Notes: generated from the sequence alone by a model not told the origin. 60,598 nucleotides of DNA from Fen-999 sp035505955 (GCA_035505955.1 DATJQH010000105.1:1-60598); one strand, 5' to 3'. Positions 34,380 to 44,870 are shown, counted from the stretch's first letter. Made by a program: numbers and translations.

Positions 34380-36020
34380 ATGACAACAACGAAAACCCCA
34401 ACGCTGGCAGGACGTCTCTACGTTCTGCTGGGCAGCATGCTTCTTGGCCTCGCGCTGCTTGGCGGATATACCGCCATCGAATTGCGGGCCCATATCCTCG
34501 ACGAAAAGAAGCTGGCCCTGAAGGCGCTCGTCGATTCCGGGGTGGGCGTCATACAGGAGCAGTATGACCTCTACAAGGCAGGCAAGATTTCCGAGGCGGA
34601 TGCGCAACGGCTTGCCCGCGACAACCTGCGCAAGAGCCGCTACAACGACGGCAGCGACTACTTCTTCATCTACGACCTGAACGGCGTCAATGTCATGCAC
34701 GCCGCCAAGCCTGACCGCGAAGGCCAGAACTGGCTGGCGAGCAAGGATCCCAACGGCAAGGAGTACATTCGGGAATGGGTCCAACTCCTCAAGACCGACG
34801 GCGCCGCCTATATCGACTACATGTTTCCCAAGGCGGGAACTACCGAGCCGTTGCCGAAGCTCTCTTACGCGAAGGTGTTCCAACCATGGGGCTGGTGGCT
34901 CGGCACGGGCGTTTACATCGATGATGTCGATGCGGCCTTCCGCCGGGCCGTGACGAAATCCGTACTCTTCGCCATCGTGCTTGCGGCACTGCTGGGCAGC
35001 CTTGGCTTCACCATCAATCGCAGCGTGCGCAACCAGATAGGCGGCGAACCGGCCGTCGCCGCCAGCCAGGTCGAGGCATTCGCCGGTGGCGACCTCAAGC
35101 AGGCCATCACGTCGTCGAGCGCACACCATGGCAGTCTGCTGGCAACGCTCGCCACGATGCAGGCGCGACTTGCCAACGTCGTGCTCGGCATTCGCAACAG
35201 CACGGTCGTTCTGGCAAAGCAATCGGCGGACCTATCGGTGTCGGCCAGGGAGATCAGTCTCGCGGCAGGAAATCAGGCGGAGTCGAGTGCGGCCACCGCG
35301 GCGGCAGTCGAGGAGCTGACTGTCAGCATCAACGAGGTCTCCGAAATTGCGCGCGTCACGGAGGAGAATTCGAGCACGACGGCCAATATCGCCGGCCAAG
35401 GCTGCAGCGTCGTGAAGCAGTCGGCCACGGAAATCGCGAACATCGCCCAGTCGGTGGAACACTCGACCCAGCGGATTCAAACCCTGGTGACACGGTCGCA
35501 GGAGATCGGCAGTATCACGCAGGTGATCAAGGAGATCGCGGACCAGACGAACCTGCTGGCACTCAACGCGGCCATCGAAGCAGCCCGCGCCGGCGAGACT
35601 GGACGAGGGTTTGCGGTCGTGGCCGACGAAGTCCGCAAACTTGCCGAGCGAACCACGCAGGCAACCGCCGAGATCAGCCAAATGGTGACGGCGATCCAGG
35701 CGGACACGCAACAGGCGGTCGAAGCCATGGCCAGCACGGCGCCGCGCGTCGCGGAAGGCCGGGAGCTCGCCGCCAAGGCGACCGAACTGCTGGAGCACAT
35801 CCAGGGCCAGGCCAACGACTCCCTGTCGAAAGCCAGGGAAGTCGCCAATGCGACCAAGGCCCAGGCCATCACAGCGAACGAGATCGCACGCCACATCGAG
35901 CGAATTGCCTCGATGACCGAAGAGACCAACGCGGCCACGTCCAACAACGCGGAGGCGGCAGACCACTTGCAGGCGCTGGCGACAAAGCTGCAGGATGATC
36001 TGGCTTACTTCAGAACCTGA
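34380..36020 (+). CDS. Methyl-accepting chemotaxis protein with single Cache domain
   Basis: A 546-residue chemoreceptor. ATG 34380 follows GGGAG. TM1 (about 12-34); periplasmic single Cache type 2 domain (about 38-185: NDGSDYFFIYDLNGVNVMHA and WGWWLGTGVYIDDVD); TM2 (about 195-215); a HAMP-like linker; then a long cytoplasmic signalling hairpin with the conserved tip EIADQTNLLALNAAIEAARAGE and RGFAVVADEVRKLAERT. sCache_2 domains bind small organic acids; the ligand is not deducible. It stands alone, with no che genes nearby. Confidence 0.93.
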   Translation: MTTTKTPTLAGRLYVLLGSMLLGLALLGGYTAIELRAHILDEKKLALKALVDSGVGVIQEQYDLYKAGKISEADAQRLARDNLRKSRYNDGSDYFFIYDLNGVNVMHAAKPDREGQNWLASKDPNGKEYIREWVQLLKTDGAAYIDYMFPKAGTTEPLPKLSYAKVFQPWGWWLGTGVYIDDVDAAFRRAVTKSVLFAIVLAALLGSLGFTINRSVRNQIGGEPAVAASQVEAFAGGDLKQAITSSSAHHGSLLATLATMQARLANVVLGIRNSTVVLAKQSADLSVSAREISLAAGNQAESSAATAAAVEELTVSINEVSEIARVTEENSSTTANIAGQGCSVVKQSATEIANIAQSVEHSTQRIQTLVTRSQEIGSITQVIKEIADQTNLLALNAAIEAARAGETGRGFAVVADEVRKLAERTTQATAEISQMVTAIQADTQQAVEAMASTAPRVAEGRELAAKATELLEHIQGQANDSLSKAREVANATKAQAITANEIARHIERIASMTEETNAATSNNAEAADHLQALATKLQDDLAYFRT

Positions 36021-36038
36021 GGTCTCGCGCTTGCAAGC

Positions 36039-36063
36039 GCCGCTGCCCGCTCAAGGCAGCGGC
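36039..36063. terminator. Hairpin between converging chemoreceptor and thpR genes
   Basis: GCCGCTGCC and GGCAGCGGC form a perfect 9-bp stem with a 7-base loop. The thpR stop codon (36051-36053) lies in the loop. A smaller palindrome, GCGCTTGCAAGCGC, sits directly before it (36027-36040). No T-tract. Confidence 0.45.
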
Positions 36064-36563
36064 CAGCGGCCGATGATGTCGTAGCGCGCGCCCGCGCTCG
36101 ACAGGCGCGACTCAGCCAGCACGAACTCCCGCACCGGCCAGCGGATCGGCTGCGCCAGCGTTGGCGTATCCGCGCAATGCGCATCGCGCAGCAGCGTCAC
36201 GTGCGGCGCAAACGCGCGCGCGTCGAGGGCGAAGCCGGCCGCGCGCAGATCGCGTTGCAGCGACCCGGCGATGAAAGTCAGCCCCGCCGGCACGCCGCCG
36301 GAAGCCCACAGGATGCGGTTGTGGCGCCAGTAGCCGAGTTGGTCGAGCACGAGGTCGAAAGACGCCGCGGTGACGCCGTCGGCAATGCGCTTCGCCGCGT
36401 CGACGCGCGCCACGGGCAAGTCGCCCAGGAAGGCCAGCGTCAGGTGCAGCGTTTCGAGGCGCATGGTGCGACCGCCGCAGGTCGCCTGCGCCGCCGTCGC
36501 CGCGTCGGAGAGGGCCTCTGCCGCCGCCTGGTCGGGCCAGACGGCAAAGAAGACCCTAGGCAC
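36051..36563 (-). CDS. thpR: RNA 2',3'-cyclic phosphodiesterase (LigT/ThpR)
   Basis: A 170-residue 2H-phosphoesterase. The two catalytic HxTx motifs are HLTL (about residue 40) and HVTL (about residue 126). It begins PRVFFAVWPD, as usual for the family. It hydrolyses 2',3'-cyclic phosphates on RNA ends. It overlaps ispF upstream by 8 nt, giving ispD-ispF-thpR. The most degenerate copy of the interspersed repeat lies in the middle of the gene and is read as GGVPAGLTF. Confidence 0.9.
   Translation of the reverse strand: MPRVFFAVWPDQAAAEALSDAATAAQATCGGRTMRLETLHLTLAFLGDLPVARVDAAKRIADGVTAASFDLVLDQLGYWRHNRILWASGGVPAGLTFIAGSLQRDLRAAGFALDARAFAPHVTLLRDAHCADTPTLAQPIRWPVREFVLAESRLSSAGARYDIIGRWPLP
36274..36300 (-). 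repeat. Interspersed repeat, copy 6 (inside thpR, degenerate)
   Basis: On the minus strand: GGCGTGCC, GG, CGGGGCTGACTTT. The 5' GCAC is lost. Read in the HGVPRGLTL frame as GGVPAGLTF. This is the weakest member of the set. Confidence 0.5.
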
Positions 36564-37035
36564 TGATCAGCAGCGCCACCGCCTGGGCGGCGATCCCCTC
36601 CTGCCGCCCCTCGAAGCCGAGGCGCTCGTGCGTCTTGGCCTTGATGCTGACGCAGCCCGGCACGATGCCGAGATCCGCGGCGATGTTAGCGGCCATGGCG
36701 CTGGCAAAAGGTGCGATCTTCGGCGCCTGGGCGATGACCGTGGCATCGACGTTGCTCACGCGCCAGCCGGCAGCGCGCACCGCCGTCACCGCCTCGCGCA
36801 GCAGCCTGCGGCTGTCGGCGCCGCCCCAGCGCTCGTCGGTGTCCGGGAACATGCGGCCGATGTCGCCCAACGCCGCGGCGCCGAGAATCGCATCGGTGAT
36901 CGCGTGCAGCAGGGCATCGGCGTCCGAATGGCCTGCGAGCCCCGTCGGGTGCGGAATGTTGACGCCGCCGAGAATCAGCCTGCGGCCGGGCACCAGCGCG
37001 TGAACGTCGTAGCCCTGCCCGATCCGGTAGTCCAT
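36556..37035 (-). CDS. ispF: 2-C-methyl-D-erythritol 2,4-cyclodiphosphate synthase
   Basis: A 159-residue enzyme forming MEcPP, step 5 of the MEP isoprenoid pathway. Zinc ligands appear in GYDVHAL (Asp and His) and in the GHSDADALLHAITDA region; LGDIGRMFPDTD and KAKTHERLG are also diagnostic. It follows ispD after one base and overlaps thpR by 8 nt. It is a separate protein rather than the IspDF fusion of some bacteria. Confidence 0.97.
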   Translation of the reverse strand: MDYRIGQGYDVHALVPGRRLILGGVNIPHPTGLAGHSDADALLHAITDAILGAAALGDIGRMFPDTDERWGGADSRRLLREAVTAVRAAGWRVSNVDATVIAQAPKIAPFASAMAANIAADLGIVPGCVSIKAKTHERLGFEGRQEGIAAQAVALLISA

Positions 37036-37036
37036 G

Positions 37037-37726
37037 TCAGCCCCTGCTCGCGAGGATCAGCTCGGCCAGCTGCAGATCGAGCGGATACGTGACCTTGAGA
37101 TTGGCGGAGTCCGCGGCGACCAGCTTGGGCTTGAGCCCGAGCGCCTCGACCGCGCTTGCTTCGTCGGTGACCGAGGGCGTGCTCGCCAGCGCCTTGGCCA
37201 GCAACCGGTGGCGGAACATCTGCGGCGTCTGCGCCTGCCAGAGGTTCTCGCGCGGCACGGTGGCGGCGACGCGGCCATGCGCCTCACGTTTCAGTGTGTC
37301 GGCGACCGGCACGCCGAGGATGCCGCCCACGGCATCATTGCCGACCACGCGGATCAGCATGCGGACATGCTCGGCCGACAGGCAGGCACGCGCAGCGTCG
37401 TGCACCAGGACCCAGTCGTCCGGCTGGACGACGCCAGCCATGGCCGCAAGCCCGTTGGCAACGCTTTCGGCCCGCGTCGCCCCGCCGCAGTGGAGGATGC
37501 GCAGCTTGCTGGCGAGATCGGCAAACTCCGCCTCGGGCCAAAGCTCGTCGTCCGGCGCGAGCACCACGTAGACCCGCTCGATCGCCGAAACCTGGCACAA
37601 GGTCGACACGGCGTGCCAGATCAGCGGGCGTCCGGCCAGCCGCAGGTATTGCTTGGGGCGATCGGCACCCATCCGCGCACCGCCGCCGGCGGCAGGCACG
37701 AGAGCAAAATAGAGCGGTGATGGCAT
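37037..37726 (-). CDS. ispD: 2-C-methyl-D-erythritol 4-phosphate cytidylyltransferase
   Basis: A 229-residue cytidylyltransferase of the MEP pathway. The CTP-binding loop at the N-terminus reads LVPAAGGGARMGADRPKQYL, and VLVHDAARACL is the second signature. It is the first gene of ispD-ispF-thpR. The 72 bases to the divergent MEMO-like gene hold no clear promoter. Confidence 0.96.
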   Translation of the reverse strand: MPSPLYFALVPAAGGGARMGADRPKQYLRLAGRPLIWHAVSTLCQVSAIERVYVVLAPDDELWPEAEFADLASKLRILHCGGATRAESVANGLAAMAGVVQPDDWVLVHDAARACLSAEHVRMLIRVVGNDAVGGILGVPVADTLKREAHGRVAATVPRENLWQAQTPQMFRHRLLAKALASTPSVTDEASAVEALGLKPKLVAADSANLKVTYPLDLQLAELILASRG

Positions 37727-37798
37727 GGCGGCATTGTAGCCGCCAATGCCTCTTGATTCGGGTCCGTCCCTACCCCATAAAGGAAGAAGGAGAAGGAC

Positions 37799-38602
37799 AT
37801 GCCGATCCCTTCAGTACGGCCCGCTTCGGTAGCGGGAAGTTTCTACCCCGGCGAGCCGCGCGCGCTCGCTGGCGCCGTCACATCGATGTTGTCGCGCCCG
37901 CAGGCGATCGCCGCCGCACCGAAGGCGCTGATCGTGCCGCACGCGGGCTACGTGTATTCGGGGCCGATCGCGGCCAGCGCCTACGCCGGGCTGCGAGAGT
38001 CAGCCGCGACGGTACGCCGTGTCGTGATCTTCGGACCGGCGCACCGCGTCTGGGTGCGCAGCCTGGCCACGGTATCGACGAGCTTCTTCGAGACGCCGCT
38101 CGGCCGCGTACCGGTCGACCGCGACGCCATCGGCTCGGTGTTCTCGCTGCCGCAGGTGGAGATCAACGACGAAGCGCACGCGACCGAGCACGCGCTCGAA
38201 GTGCAACTGCCCTTCCTGCAGACGGTGCTCACCGACTTTTCCATCGCGCCCTTCGTGGTGGGCGGCGCCACGCCCTTGCAGGTCGCGGAGGTCATGGAGC
38301 GCCTGTGGGGCGGCCCCGAAACGCTGATCGTCGTGAGCTCCGACCTCTCCCACTACCTGCCCTACGGCGACGCCCAGCGCGTCGATCGCGCCACTGCGGA
38401 CAGCATCCTGGAGCGGCGAGCGCTGGCGCATCACGAGCAGGCCTGCGGCATGACGCCGATCAACGCCCTGCTCGAAGTGGCACGACGGCGCGATCTTGCG
38501 CCGACGCTGCTCGACTTGCGCAATTCGGGCGACACCGCGGGTGACCGCGCGCGCGTGGTCGGCTACGCGAGTTTTGCGTTCAGGGAGGCTGTTCATGGAT
38601 GA
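37799..38602 (+). CDS. amrB: MEMO1-like protein, AmmeMemoRadiSam system protein B
   Basis: A 267-residue protein of the MEMO family, related to class III extradiol dioxygenases. It begins with VRPASVAGSFYPGEP and has the conserved PHAGYVYSG, VVIFGPAH and SSDLSHYLPY motifs. GAAGGAGAAGGAC precedes ATG 37799. It is the first of three overlapping genes (MEMO, AMMECR1, radical SAM) that occur together widely in bacteria and archaea; no function is settled. A copy of the interspersed repeat falls just before the VVIFGPAH strand and is read as ESAATVRR. Confidence 0.92.
   Translation: MPIPSVRPASVAGSFYPGEPRALAGAVTSMLSRPQAIAAAPKALIVPHAGYVYSGPIAASAYAGLRESAATVRRVVIFGPAHRVWVRSLATVSTSFFETPLGRVPVDRDAIGSVFSLPQVEINDEAHATEHALEVQLPFLQTVLTDFSIAPFVVGGATPLQVAEVMERLWGGPETLIVVSSDLSHYLPYGDAQRVDRATADSILERRALAHHEQACGMTPINALLEVARRRDLAPTLLDLRNSGDTAGDRARVVGYASFAFREAVHG
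37995..38022 (-). repeat. Interspersed repeat, copy 7 (inside MEMO-like gene)
   Basis: The plus strand shows AGAGTCAGCC and GGTACGCCGTG flanking six divergent bases. It runs opposite to the gene and is read in the ESAPVVRR frame (here ESAATVRR). Confidence 0.7.
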
Positions 38603-39124
38603 CAATCTCGGTCGCGCGCTGCTCGCGCGTGCACGCAACGCCATCGCCGCCCAGTTCGGCCACCTGGCTGCGGACGAGCCGGACGACCCCGCGCTCGGGG
38701 AGCCGGGCGCCACGTTCGTCACGCTGACGCAGGACGGCGATTTGCGCGGCTGCATCGGCTCGCTGGAAGCGCGTCGGCCGCTCGATGAGGACGTGCGCGC
38801 CAATGCCCGCGCCGCCGCCTTCGGCGACCCGCGTTTCCCGCCGCTCGGCCTGGCCGAATTCGATCGCACGCGCGTCGAGGTTTCGCTGTTGGCGCCGGCG
38901 CGCCCGATCAGCTTCGCCAGTGAGGATGACGCGGTGCGCCAGTTGCGCCCCGGCGTCGACGGCGTGATCCTCGAATGGCAAGGCCGGCGCGGCACCTTCC
39001 TGCCGCAGGTGTGGGAAAGTCTGCCCGAACCCCGTCTGTTCCTCAACCTGCTCAAACAAAAGGCAGGCCTGCAGGCCGGGTTCTGGGCGCCCGACATCAA
39101 GCTCTACCGCTACGAGGTCCGCAA

Positions 39125-39149
<25 letters not shown>
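38595..39149 (+). CDS. amrA: AMMECR1-domain protein, AmmeMemoRadiSam system protein A
   Basis: A 184-residue soluble AMMECR1-domain protein: FVTLTQDGDLRGCIGSLEA is the family signature, followed by RFPPLGLAEF and WESLPEPRLFLNLLKQKAGL. Start ATG 38595 has GGAGG 6 bases upstream and overlaps the MEMO gene by 8 nt. A longer frame is only a shadow of that gene. It overlaps the radical-SAM gene by 25 nt, so the three proteins are very likely made together. Biochemical role unknown. Confidence 0.92.
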
Positions 39150-40219
<1,070 letters not shown>

Positions 40220-40230
40220 GCGGACGCCCG

Positions 40231-41625
40231 CTACTGGATCGCGCCAGGATTGGTGGCCGCCGCGCGAGCCGTGACCGAACCGGATAGCAAGGCAGCCGCG
40301 GTCGGCGCTGACGAGAAGCCGAATGTCGGCCGCGGCGTCACGGCCAGGCTGGCGTAGCCGGCCGCCGGGCTGATCGCCTGCAGCGCGTAGTTGCCGCTGC
40401 CGGCATTGACGAACAACACGTCCGTCGCGAACTTCGTGCCCACGATGGGCAACACCAGCGACCCGGTAGGGAAGAAGTTGTTCGTTCCGCTCACCGTCAG
40501 CGAGCCGCTTCCCGCGTCCGTGATGACCGCGCTGCGTGCTCCCGACGCAGACACGATGTTGTTGGAGAAGACGACGGTGCCCGCGGCCAGCGTCGCCTTG
40601 CTGAACTGGATCGGCGCCGTATCCGTGCCTCGCCCGGCCTCGCGGAACACGAAGGTGTTCCACAGCGCCGTGATGTTCATGGTCGGATTCGGCGTGCCGC
40701 CGTCGTTGTACAGCGTGATCAGCTTGCCCTCGTTGCCGGGCGTGGGGTTCTGCACGACGACGTTGCCCAGGAAGAGCATGTCCTGAACGCCATTCGCACC
40801 GGCGTCGTAGCTCGCCTGGTTCGTCATCATGTCGCCTTCGTAGTCGGCGGCATTCTGGAACCAGTTGTAGGCCAGCGTCGCGTTGCGTGCCCGGACGTGG
40901 AAGTTCTGCCCGCCGACGCTGTCGTGCGAGTAGGAGTAGCGCAGCGTGAAGTTGTCGCCGCCGAGGATGTAGATGTTGTGCGACTGGTCCGAATTGGGAA
41001 CGCCGTTGGCATCGAATTCGGTGTACTCGATCACCGTGTTGCTGCCACCGCCCTGCACCCCCATGTCGTTGTTGTACAGGCGGCAGTTGCGGATCGTCAG
41101 GTTGCTGGAGTTGAGATAGCGGATGCCGGACGTGTTGTCGTTGATCGACCAGTTGTTGTACGAATTGTTGGCGCCCTGGATGACGATGCCATCGATGATG
41201 TAGTACGCCCCGGTGACACGCCAGGCCGAACGAAAGGCATCGCTGGAGGAATAGCTGCCGGGCCAGCCGGTCACGTCGTGCGTGCTGCTCGTGTAGTCGA
41301 ACACCGGGCGGTTCGCCGGATCCGCCGCCCGGATCGTGATCGGCGCACTGGCCGTCCCGGCCTTGGCGAGCGTCACGCGGAAATGATAGGTGCCGGCCGC
41401 AATGCAAACCGTCTGGCCGGCGGTAGCTGCCTCGATCTTGTCGTAGCTGTCGGCGGTCGTGACCGTAACGTCGCAACTGGTGCTCCCGCCCGGAGGGGAG
41501 ACACCGCTGCTGCCGCCCGTGCCGACGCTCACGCTCGCACTGCCGCCACCGCCGCCGCAGGCCGCCAGCGTGGCGATCAGCAGGCAGGCGGACGCCCCAA
41601 ACCGACTGCTCCGAGCAGGGCTCAT
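40231..41625 (-). CDS. Right-handed beta-helix lipoprotein
   Basis: A 464-residue secreted lipoprotein. The signal peptide ends in LAACGGGGG (lipobox), followed by a Gly/Ser linker. From about residue 60 it has the look of a right-handed parallel beta-helix (pectate-lyase-like / NosD-like): repeated short strands such as YYIIDGIVIQGANNS, IRYLNSSNLTIRNCRLYNN and NTVIEYTEFDANG. The fold is used by polysaccharide lyases and surface adhesins; no catalytic residues can be named. ATG 41625 is preceded by GGGAG. It is divergent from the DUF1800/DUF1501 pair across 158 relatively AT-rich bases with no clear boxes. Confidence 0.75.
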   Translation of the reverse strand: MSPARSSRFGASACLLIATLAACGGGGGSASVSVGTGGSSGVSPPGGSTSCDVTVTTADSYDKIEAATAGQTVCIAAGTYHFRVTLAKAGTASAPITIRAADPANRPVFDYTSSTHDVTGWPGSYSSSDAFRSAWRVTGAYYIIDGIVIQGANNSYNNWSINDNTSGIRYLNSSNLTIRNCRLYNNDMGVQGGGSNTVIEYTEFDANGVPNSDQSHNIYILGGDNFTLRYSYSHDSVGGQNFHVRARNATLAYNWFQNAADYEGDMMTNQASYDAGANGVQDMLFLGNVVVQNPTPGNEGKLITLYNDGGTPNPTMNITALWNTFVFREAGRGTDTAPIQFSKATLAAGTVVFSNNIVSASGARSAVITDAGSGSLTVSGTNNFFPTGSLVLPIVGTKFATDVLFVNAGSGNYALQAISPAAGYASLAVTPRPTFGFSSAPTAAALLSGSVTARAAATNPGAIQ

Positions 41626-41783
41626 TCGATCTCCCAATCCGTCAAATCGACAATTACCAAGAAATCAACATGGTAGACAACTGCGTGGCCCGAACGACCT
41701 GTATCCCAATGACGACAAAAGGGTAATCACGGAGACGGATGGTATATCTGCGTTCACAATCCCGCATTAGACAGAGAACTGCC

Positions 41784-43478
41784 ATGGCAATTCTGGAAAA
41801 AGAAACCCCGGCAACCGAGGCCAGCGACAGCGACGATCCGCAATCCTCCCAGGCGGCCGTGGCTGCTGGCGTCGCAGCCTCGTTGGCCATTGCCTCGTGC
41901 GGTGGCGGATCCGGCGGTGGCTCTAACGGCAGCGGAGGTTCGGGTTCCTCGGGCGTCACGGACGCGCAAGCGTCTCGTTTCCTCAGCCAGGCAGCGCTTT
42001 CCGCCCGGGACAATATCTGGCTCTTGCAGTTGGTCGGCTACGAGGGCTGGCTAAACCAGCAGTTCACGACGCCGCCTTCCGGCAGCAGTTGGGACTGGCT
42101 GGTCAGTCAGGGATACAACGCCGAGACGTATCGCTATTCGAATTCGTCGTCCGACTATGTCATCTGGTACAGGCTGATCACATCGCCCGATCAGTTGCGC
42201 CAGCGCATCGCCCTGGCGCTTTCGGAGTACTTCGTGGTGTCGGTCAGTGGCATTTCGACCCAATGGTCGCAGTTCGCCATGGCAGCATATTGGGACATGC
42301 TGTGTGAGAACGCCTTCGGCAATTTCCGGCAACTGCTCGAGGCCGTGACGCTCAATCCCGCCATGGGCTTGTACCTCAATACCAAGGGCAACCAGAAGGA
42401 GGATGTCGCAACCGGTCGCGCTCCCGACGAAAACTACGCCCGCGAAGTCATGCAGTTGTTCACTATCGGACTGTTGGAACTCAACAACGATGGCACTGTG
42501 AAGACCAACGGCTCCGGCCAGCCGATCGAGACTTACAACCAGGACACCATCACCAACCTCGCGCGGGTATTCACCGGCTGGGATCTCAACACCGGCATTG
42601 CCGGGCCCACCGCAACGACACAGTTCGTGATGCCCATGCAACTGATTGCCTCCCGACATTCGGCATTGGCAGCGACCTTTCTCGGCACCACTATCCCCGC
42701 CGGAACCGATGGCGTCACCGCGCTGAAGATCGCGCTCGACACGCTGTTCAATCATCCTAACGTCGGCCCCTTTTTCGGCCGCCAGATGATTCAGCGACTG
42801 GTCACCAGCAACCCGAGCCCAGCCTATGTGGCGCGAGTCGCCACTGCCTTTAACAACAATGGTCTGGGCGTACGCGGTGACATGCAGGCTGTCATTCGCG
42901 CCATCTTGCTCGATCCCGAAGCGCGTTCGGACGATGCGCTCGCGCTGCCCACCGGTGGCAAGCTGCGCGAGCCCATGCTGCGATTCATCCAGTGGGCAAG
43001 GACCTTCAACGCCACATCCGCCGCCGGCACCTGGAAGATCTACGATCTGAGCGACCCCGCCTCGCGCCTGGCTCAGAGTCCCCTGCGCTCGCCGTCCGTC
43101 TTCAACTATTTCCGTCCCGGCTATACGCCGCCCAACACCGCCATCGCCAGCGCCGGCCTGGTAGCGCCGGAGTTCCAGATCACCAACGAGCCGACCGTCG
43201 CCGGCTATCTCAACTTCATGCAATCGGTCATTGCCAATGGCATCGCCGATGTGAAACCGGACTACACGACGGAACTCTCGCTGGCGGGAGACCCGACTGC
43301 CCTCGTCAAGCAGATCAACTTGCTGATGGCGGCCAACCAGGTTTCCGCAACGACGGAGGCCGGGATCATCGCCGCCGTTGCCAGCATCTCCGCCAGTACG
43401 CCCGCGGGACAACTCAACCGGGTACGCGCCGCCATCCTGCTGGTGATGGCCTGTCCGGAATACCTGGTTCAGAAATAG
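41784..43478 (+). CDS. DUF1800-domain protein
   Basis: A 564-residue probably exported protein. Near residue 39 lies a lipobox-like stretch (SLAIASCGGGS) and then a Gly/Ser linker. The DUF1800 domain (about 55-560) shows ARDNIWLLQLVGYEGWLNQQ, RQRIALALSEYFVVS, ENYAREVMQLFTIGLLELN and NLARVFTGWDL. The start is uncertain: ATG 41784 (MAILEKE) or ATG 41739, which adds 15 residues with a basic stretch. It is followed after 9 bases by the DUF1501 gene, its regular partner. Function not established in the family. Confidence 0.85.
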   Translation: MAILEKETPATEASDSDDPQSSQAAVAAGVAASLAIASCGGGSGGGSNGSGGSGSSGVTDAQASRFLSQAALSARDNIWLLQLVGYEGWLNQQFTTPPSGSSWDWLVSQGYNAETYRYSNSSSDYVIWYRLITSPDQLRQRIALALSEYFVVSVSGISTQWSQFAMAAYWDMLCENAFGNFRQLLEAVTLNPAMGLYLNTKGNQKEDVATGRAPDENYAREVMQLFTIGLLELNNDGTVKTNGSGQPIETYNQDTITNLARVFTGWDLNTGIAGPTATTQFVMPMQLIASRHSALAATFLGTTIPAGTDGVTALKIALDTLFNHPNVGPFFGRQMIQRLVTSNPSPAYVARVATAFNNNGLGVRGDMQAVIRAILLDPEARSDDALALPTGGKLREPMLRFIQWARTFNATSAAGTWKIYDLSDPASRLAQSPLRSPSVFNYFRPGYTPPNTAIASAGLVAPEFQITNEPTVAGYLNFMQSVIANGIADVKPDYTTELSLAGDPTALVKQINLLMAANQVSATTEAGIIAAVASISASTPAGQLNRVRAAILLVMACPEYLVQK

Positions 43479-43487
43479 GGACTCGAC

Positions 43488-44870
43488 ATGAAGATCAATA
43501 AATCCGCCGATCTCGCCCGACGGGCGTTTCTGAAGCGCGGCAGCATGCTCGGTGCAGCCGGTTTTGCCGCGCCGTGGGCGCTCAATCTTGCCGCCATCGG
43601 CGAAGCCGCTGCGCAAACCGCCACGGACTACAAGGCGCTGGTATGCGTCTTTTTGTACGGCGGCAACGACCACGGCAACACACTGGTTCCTTACGATGCC
43701 ACCAACTACGCCGCGTATCGGACGATTCGCGCCAACCTGGCCACTCCGCAGGCAAACCTCGCCGCGACGCTCCTGACGCCCGCCACCGCCCTGCCCAGCG
43801 GGATGCAGTTGGCGATGGCTCCGCAGCTGGCCTCGTTGAAGTCGCTATTCGATCAGGGCAAGCTGGCGGTACAGCTGAACGTTGGTCCGCTCATCGTTCC
43901 CACCACGGTTGCCCAGTACCGAAGCGGTTCCGTACCGCTGCCGCCGAAGCTCTTCTCGCATAACGATCAGCAGTCGATCTGGCAGTCGTCGCGGCCCGAG
44001 GGCTCGATCACCGGCTGGGGTGGACGCATCGGCGACTTGTTCCTCGGCGGTAACAGCACCTCCGCGCTCACCTGCATGTCGGTGACCGGCAACGCAGTTT
44101 ATTTGGCGGGGCAAACGGCGGTGCAATACCAGGTGAGCACTTCCGGCGCGGTGGCGGTCCGGGGCGTCAAGAGTTCGCTGTATGGCTCCGCCGCCTGCGC
44201 TGCCGAACTGCGAACTCTGATCACCAACAGCAGTTCGCACTCGTTGGAAAACGAATATGCCGTCGTCACGCGCCGCTCGCTCGACACCGAGGCGCTCGTC
44301 ACATCGGCAGTCGCCGCAGCGCCCGTATTCACTACGGTCTTCAATACGAGCAACTCCCTGGCCATGCAGCTCCAGATGGTGGCCAAGATGATCGCGGCGC
44401 GCGGCACGCTGGGCGTCACCCGTCAGGTATTTCTGGTTTCGATGAGCGGCTTCGACCTGCACGACAATCTGCTTTCGCAACATCCCGTGCTGCTAACGAG
44501 CGTCAATGAGGCGCTGGCTTCATTCTATGGTGCGACGGTCGAACTGGGCATTGCCAACAACGTCACGACATTCACCGCCTCCGACTTCGGGCGCACCCTG
44601 ACTTCGAACGGCGGCGGGTCCGATCACGGCTGGGGCGGGCACCACGTCGTGATTGGCGGCGCCGTCCAGGGCGGCCAGTTCTATGGCAGCGCACCGGCCA
44701 TCGCGGTCAACGGACCGGACGACGTCGGCCAGGGTCGACTGCTGCCCACCACGTCGGTCGACCAGTACGCCGCCACCCTTGCCGCATGGTTCGGCGTCGC
44801 CGATAGCAGCATGGCGACCATCGTGCCGAACATCGGCAACTTCACGACGAGAAATCTGGGGTTCGTGTAG
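43488..44870 (+). CDS. DUF1501-domain protein with Tat signal
   Basis: A 460-residue protein with a twin-arginine signal (ARRAFLKRGSMLGAAGFAAP) cleaved near AAAQ, so it is exported folded. The DUF1501 domain has a sulfatase/alkaline-phosphatase-like feel: KALVCVFLYGGNDHGNTLVPYD at the start of the mature part, SMSGFDLHDN, and the metal-site-like DFGRT with GSDHGWGGHH near the end. The linked gene upstream is DUF1800; the pair is common in Gram-negatives and is thought to act in the envelope, without a proven reaction. Confidence 0.87.
   Translation: MKINKSADLARRAFLKRGSMLGAAGFAAPWALNLAAIGEAAAQTATDYKALVCVFLYGGNDHGNTLVPYDATNYAAYRTIRANLATPQANLAATLLTPATALPSGMQLAMAPQLASLKSLFDQGKLAVQLNVGPLIVPTTVAQYRSGSVPLPPKLFSHNDQQSIWQSSRPEGSITGWGGRIGDLFLGGNSTSALTCMSVTGNAVYLAGQTAVQYQVSTSGAVAVRGVKSSLYGSAACAAELRTLITNSSSHSLENEYAVVTRRSLDTEALVTSAVAAAPVFTTVFNTSNSLAMQLQMVAKMIAARGTLGVTRQVFLVSMSGFDLHDNLLSQHPVLLTSVNEALASFYGATVELGIANNVTTFTASDFGRTLTSNGGGSDHGWGGHHVVIGGAVQGGQFYGSAPAIAVNGPDDVGQGRLLPTTSVDQYAATLAAWFGVADSSMATIVPNIGNFTTRNLGFV

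Noticed and set aside
37034..37052. GTCAGCCCCTGC at the ispD/ispF junction as a further copy of the interspersed repeat
   Set aside because: Only nine bases match, at one end, and the rest is unrelated. It is explained by the ispD C-terminal codons.
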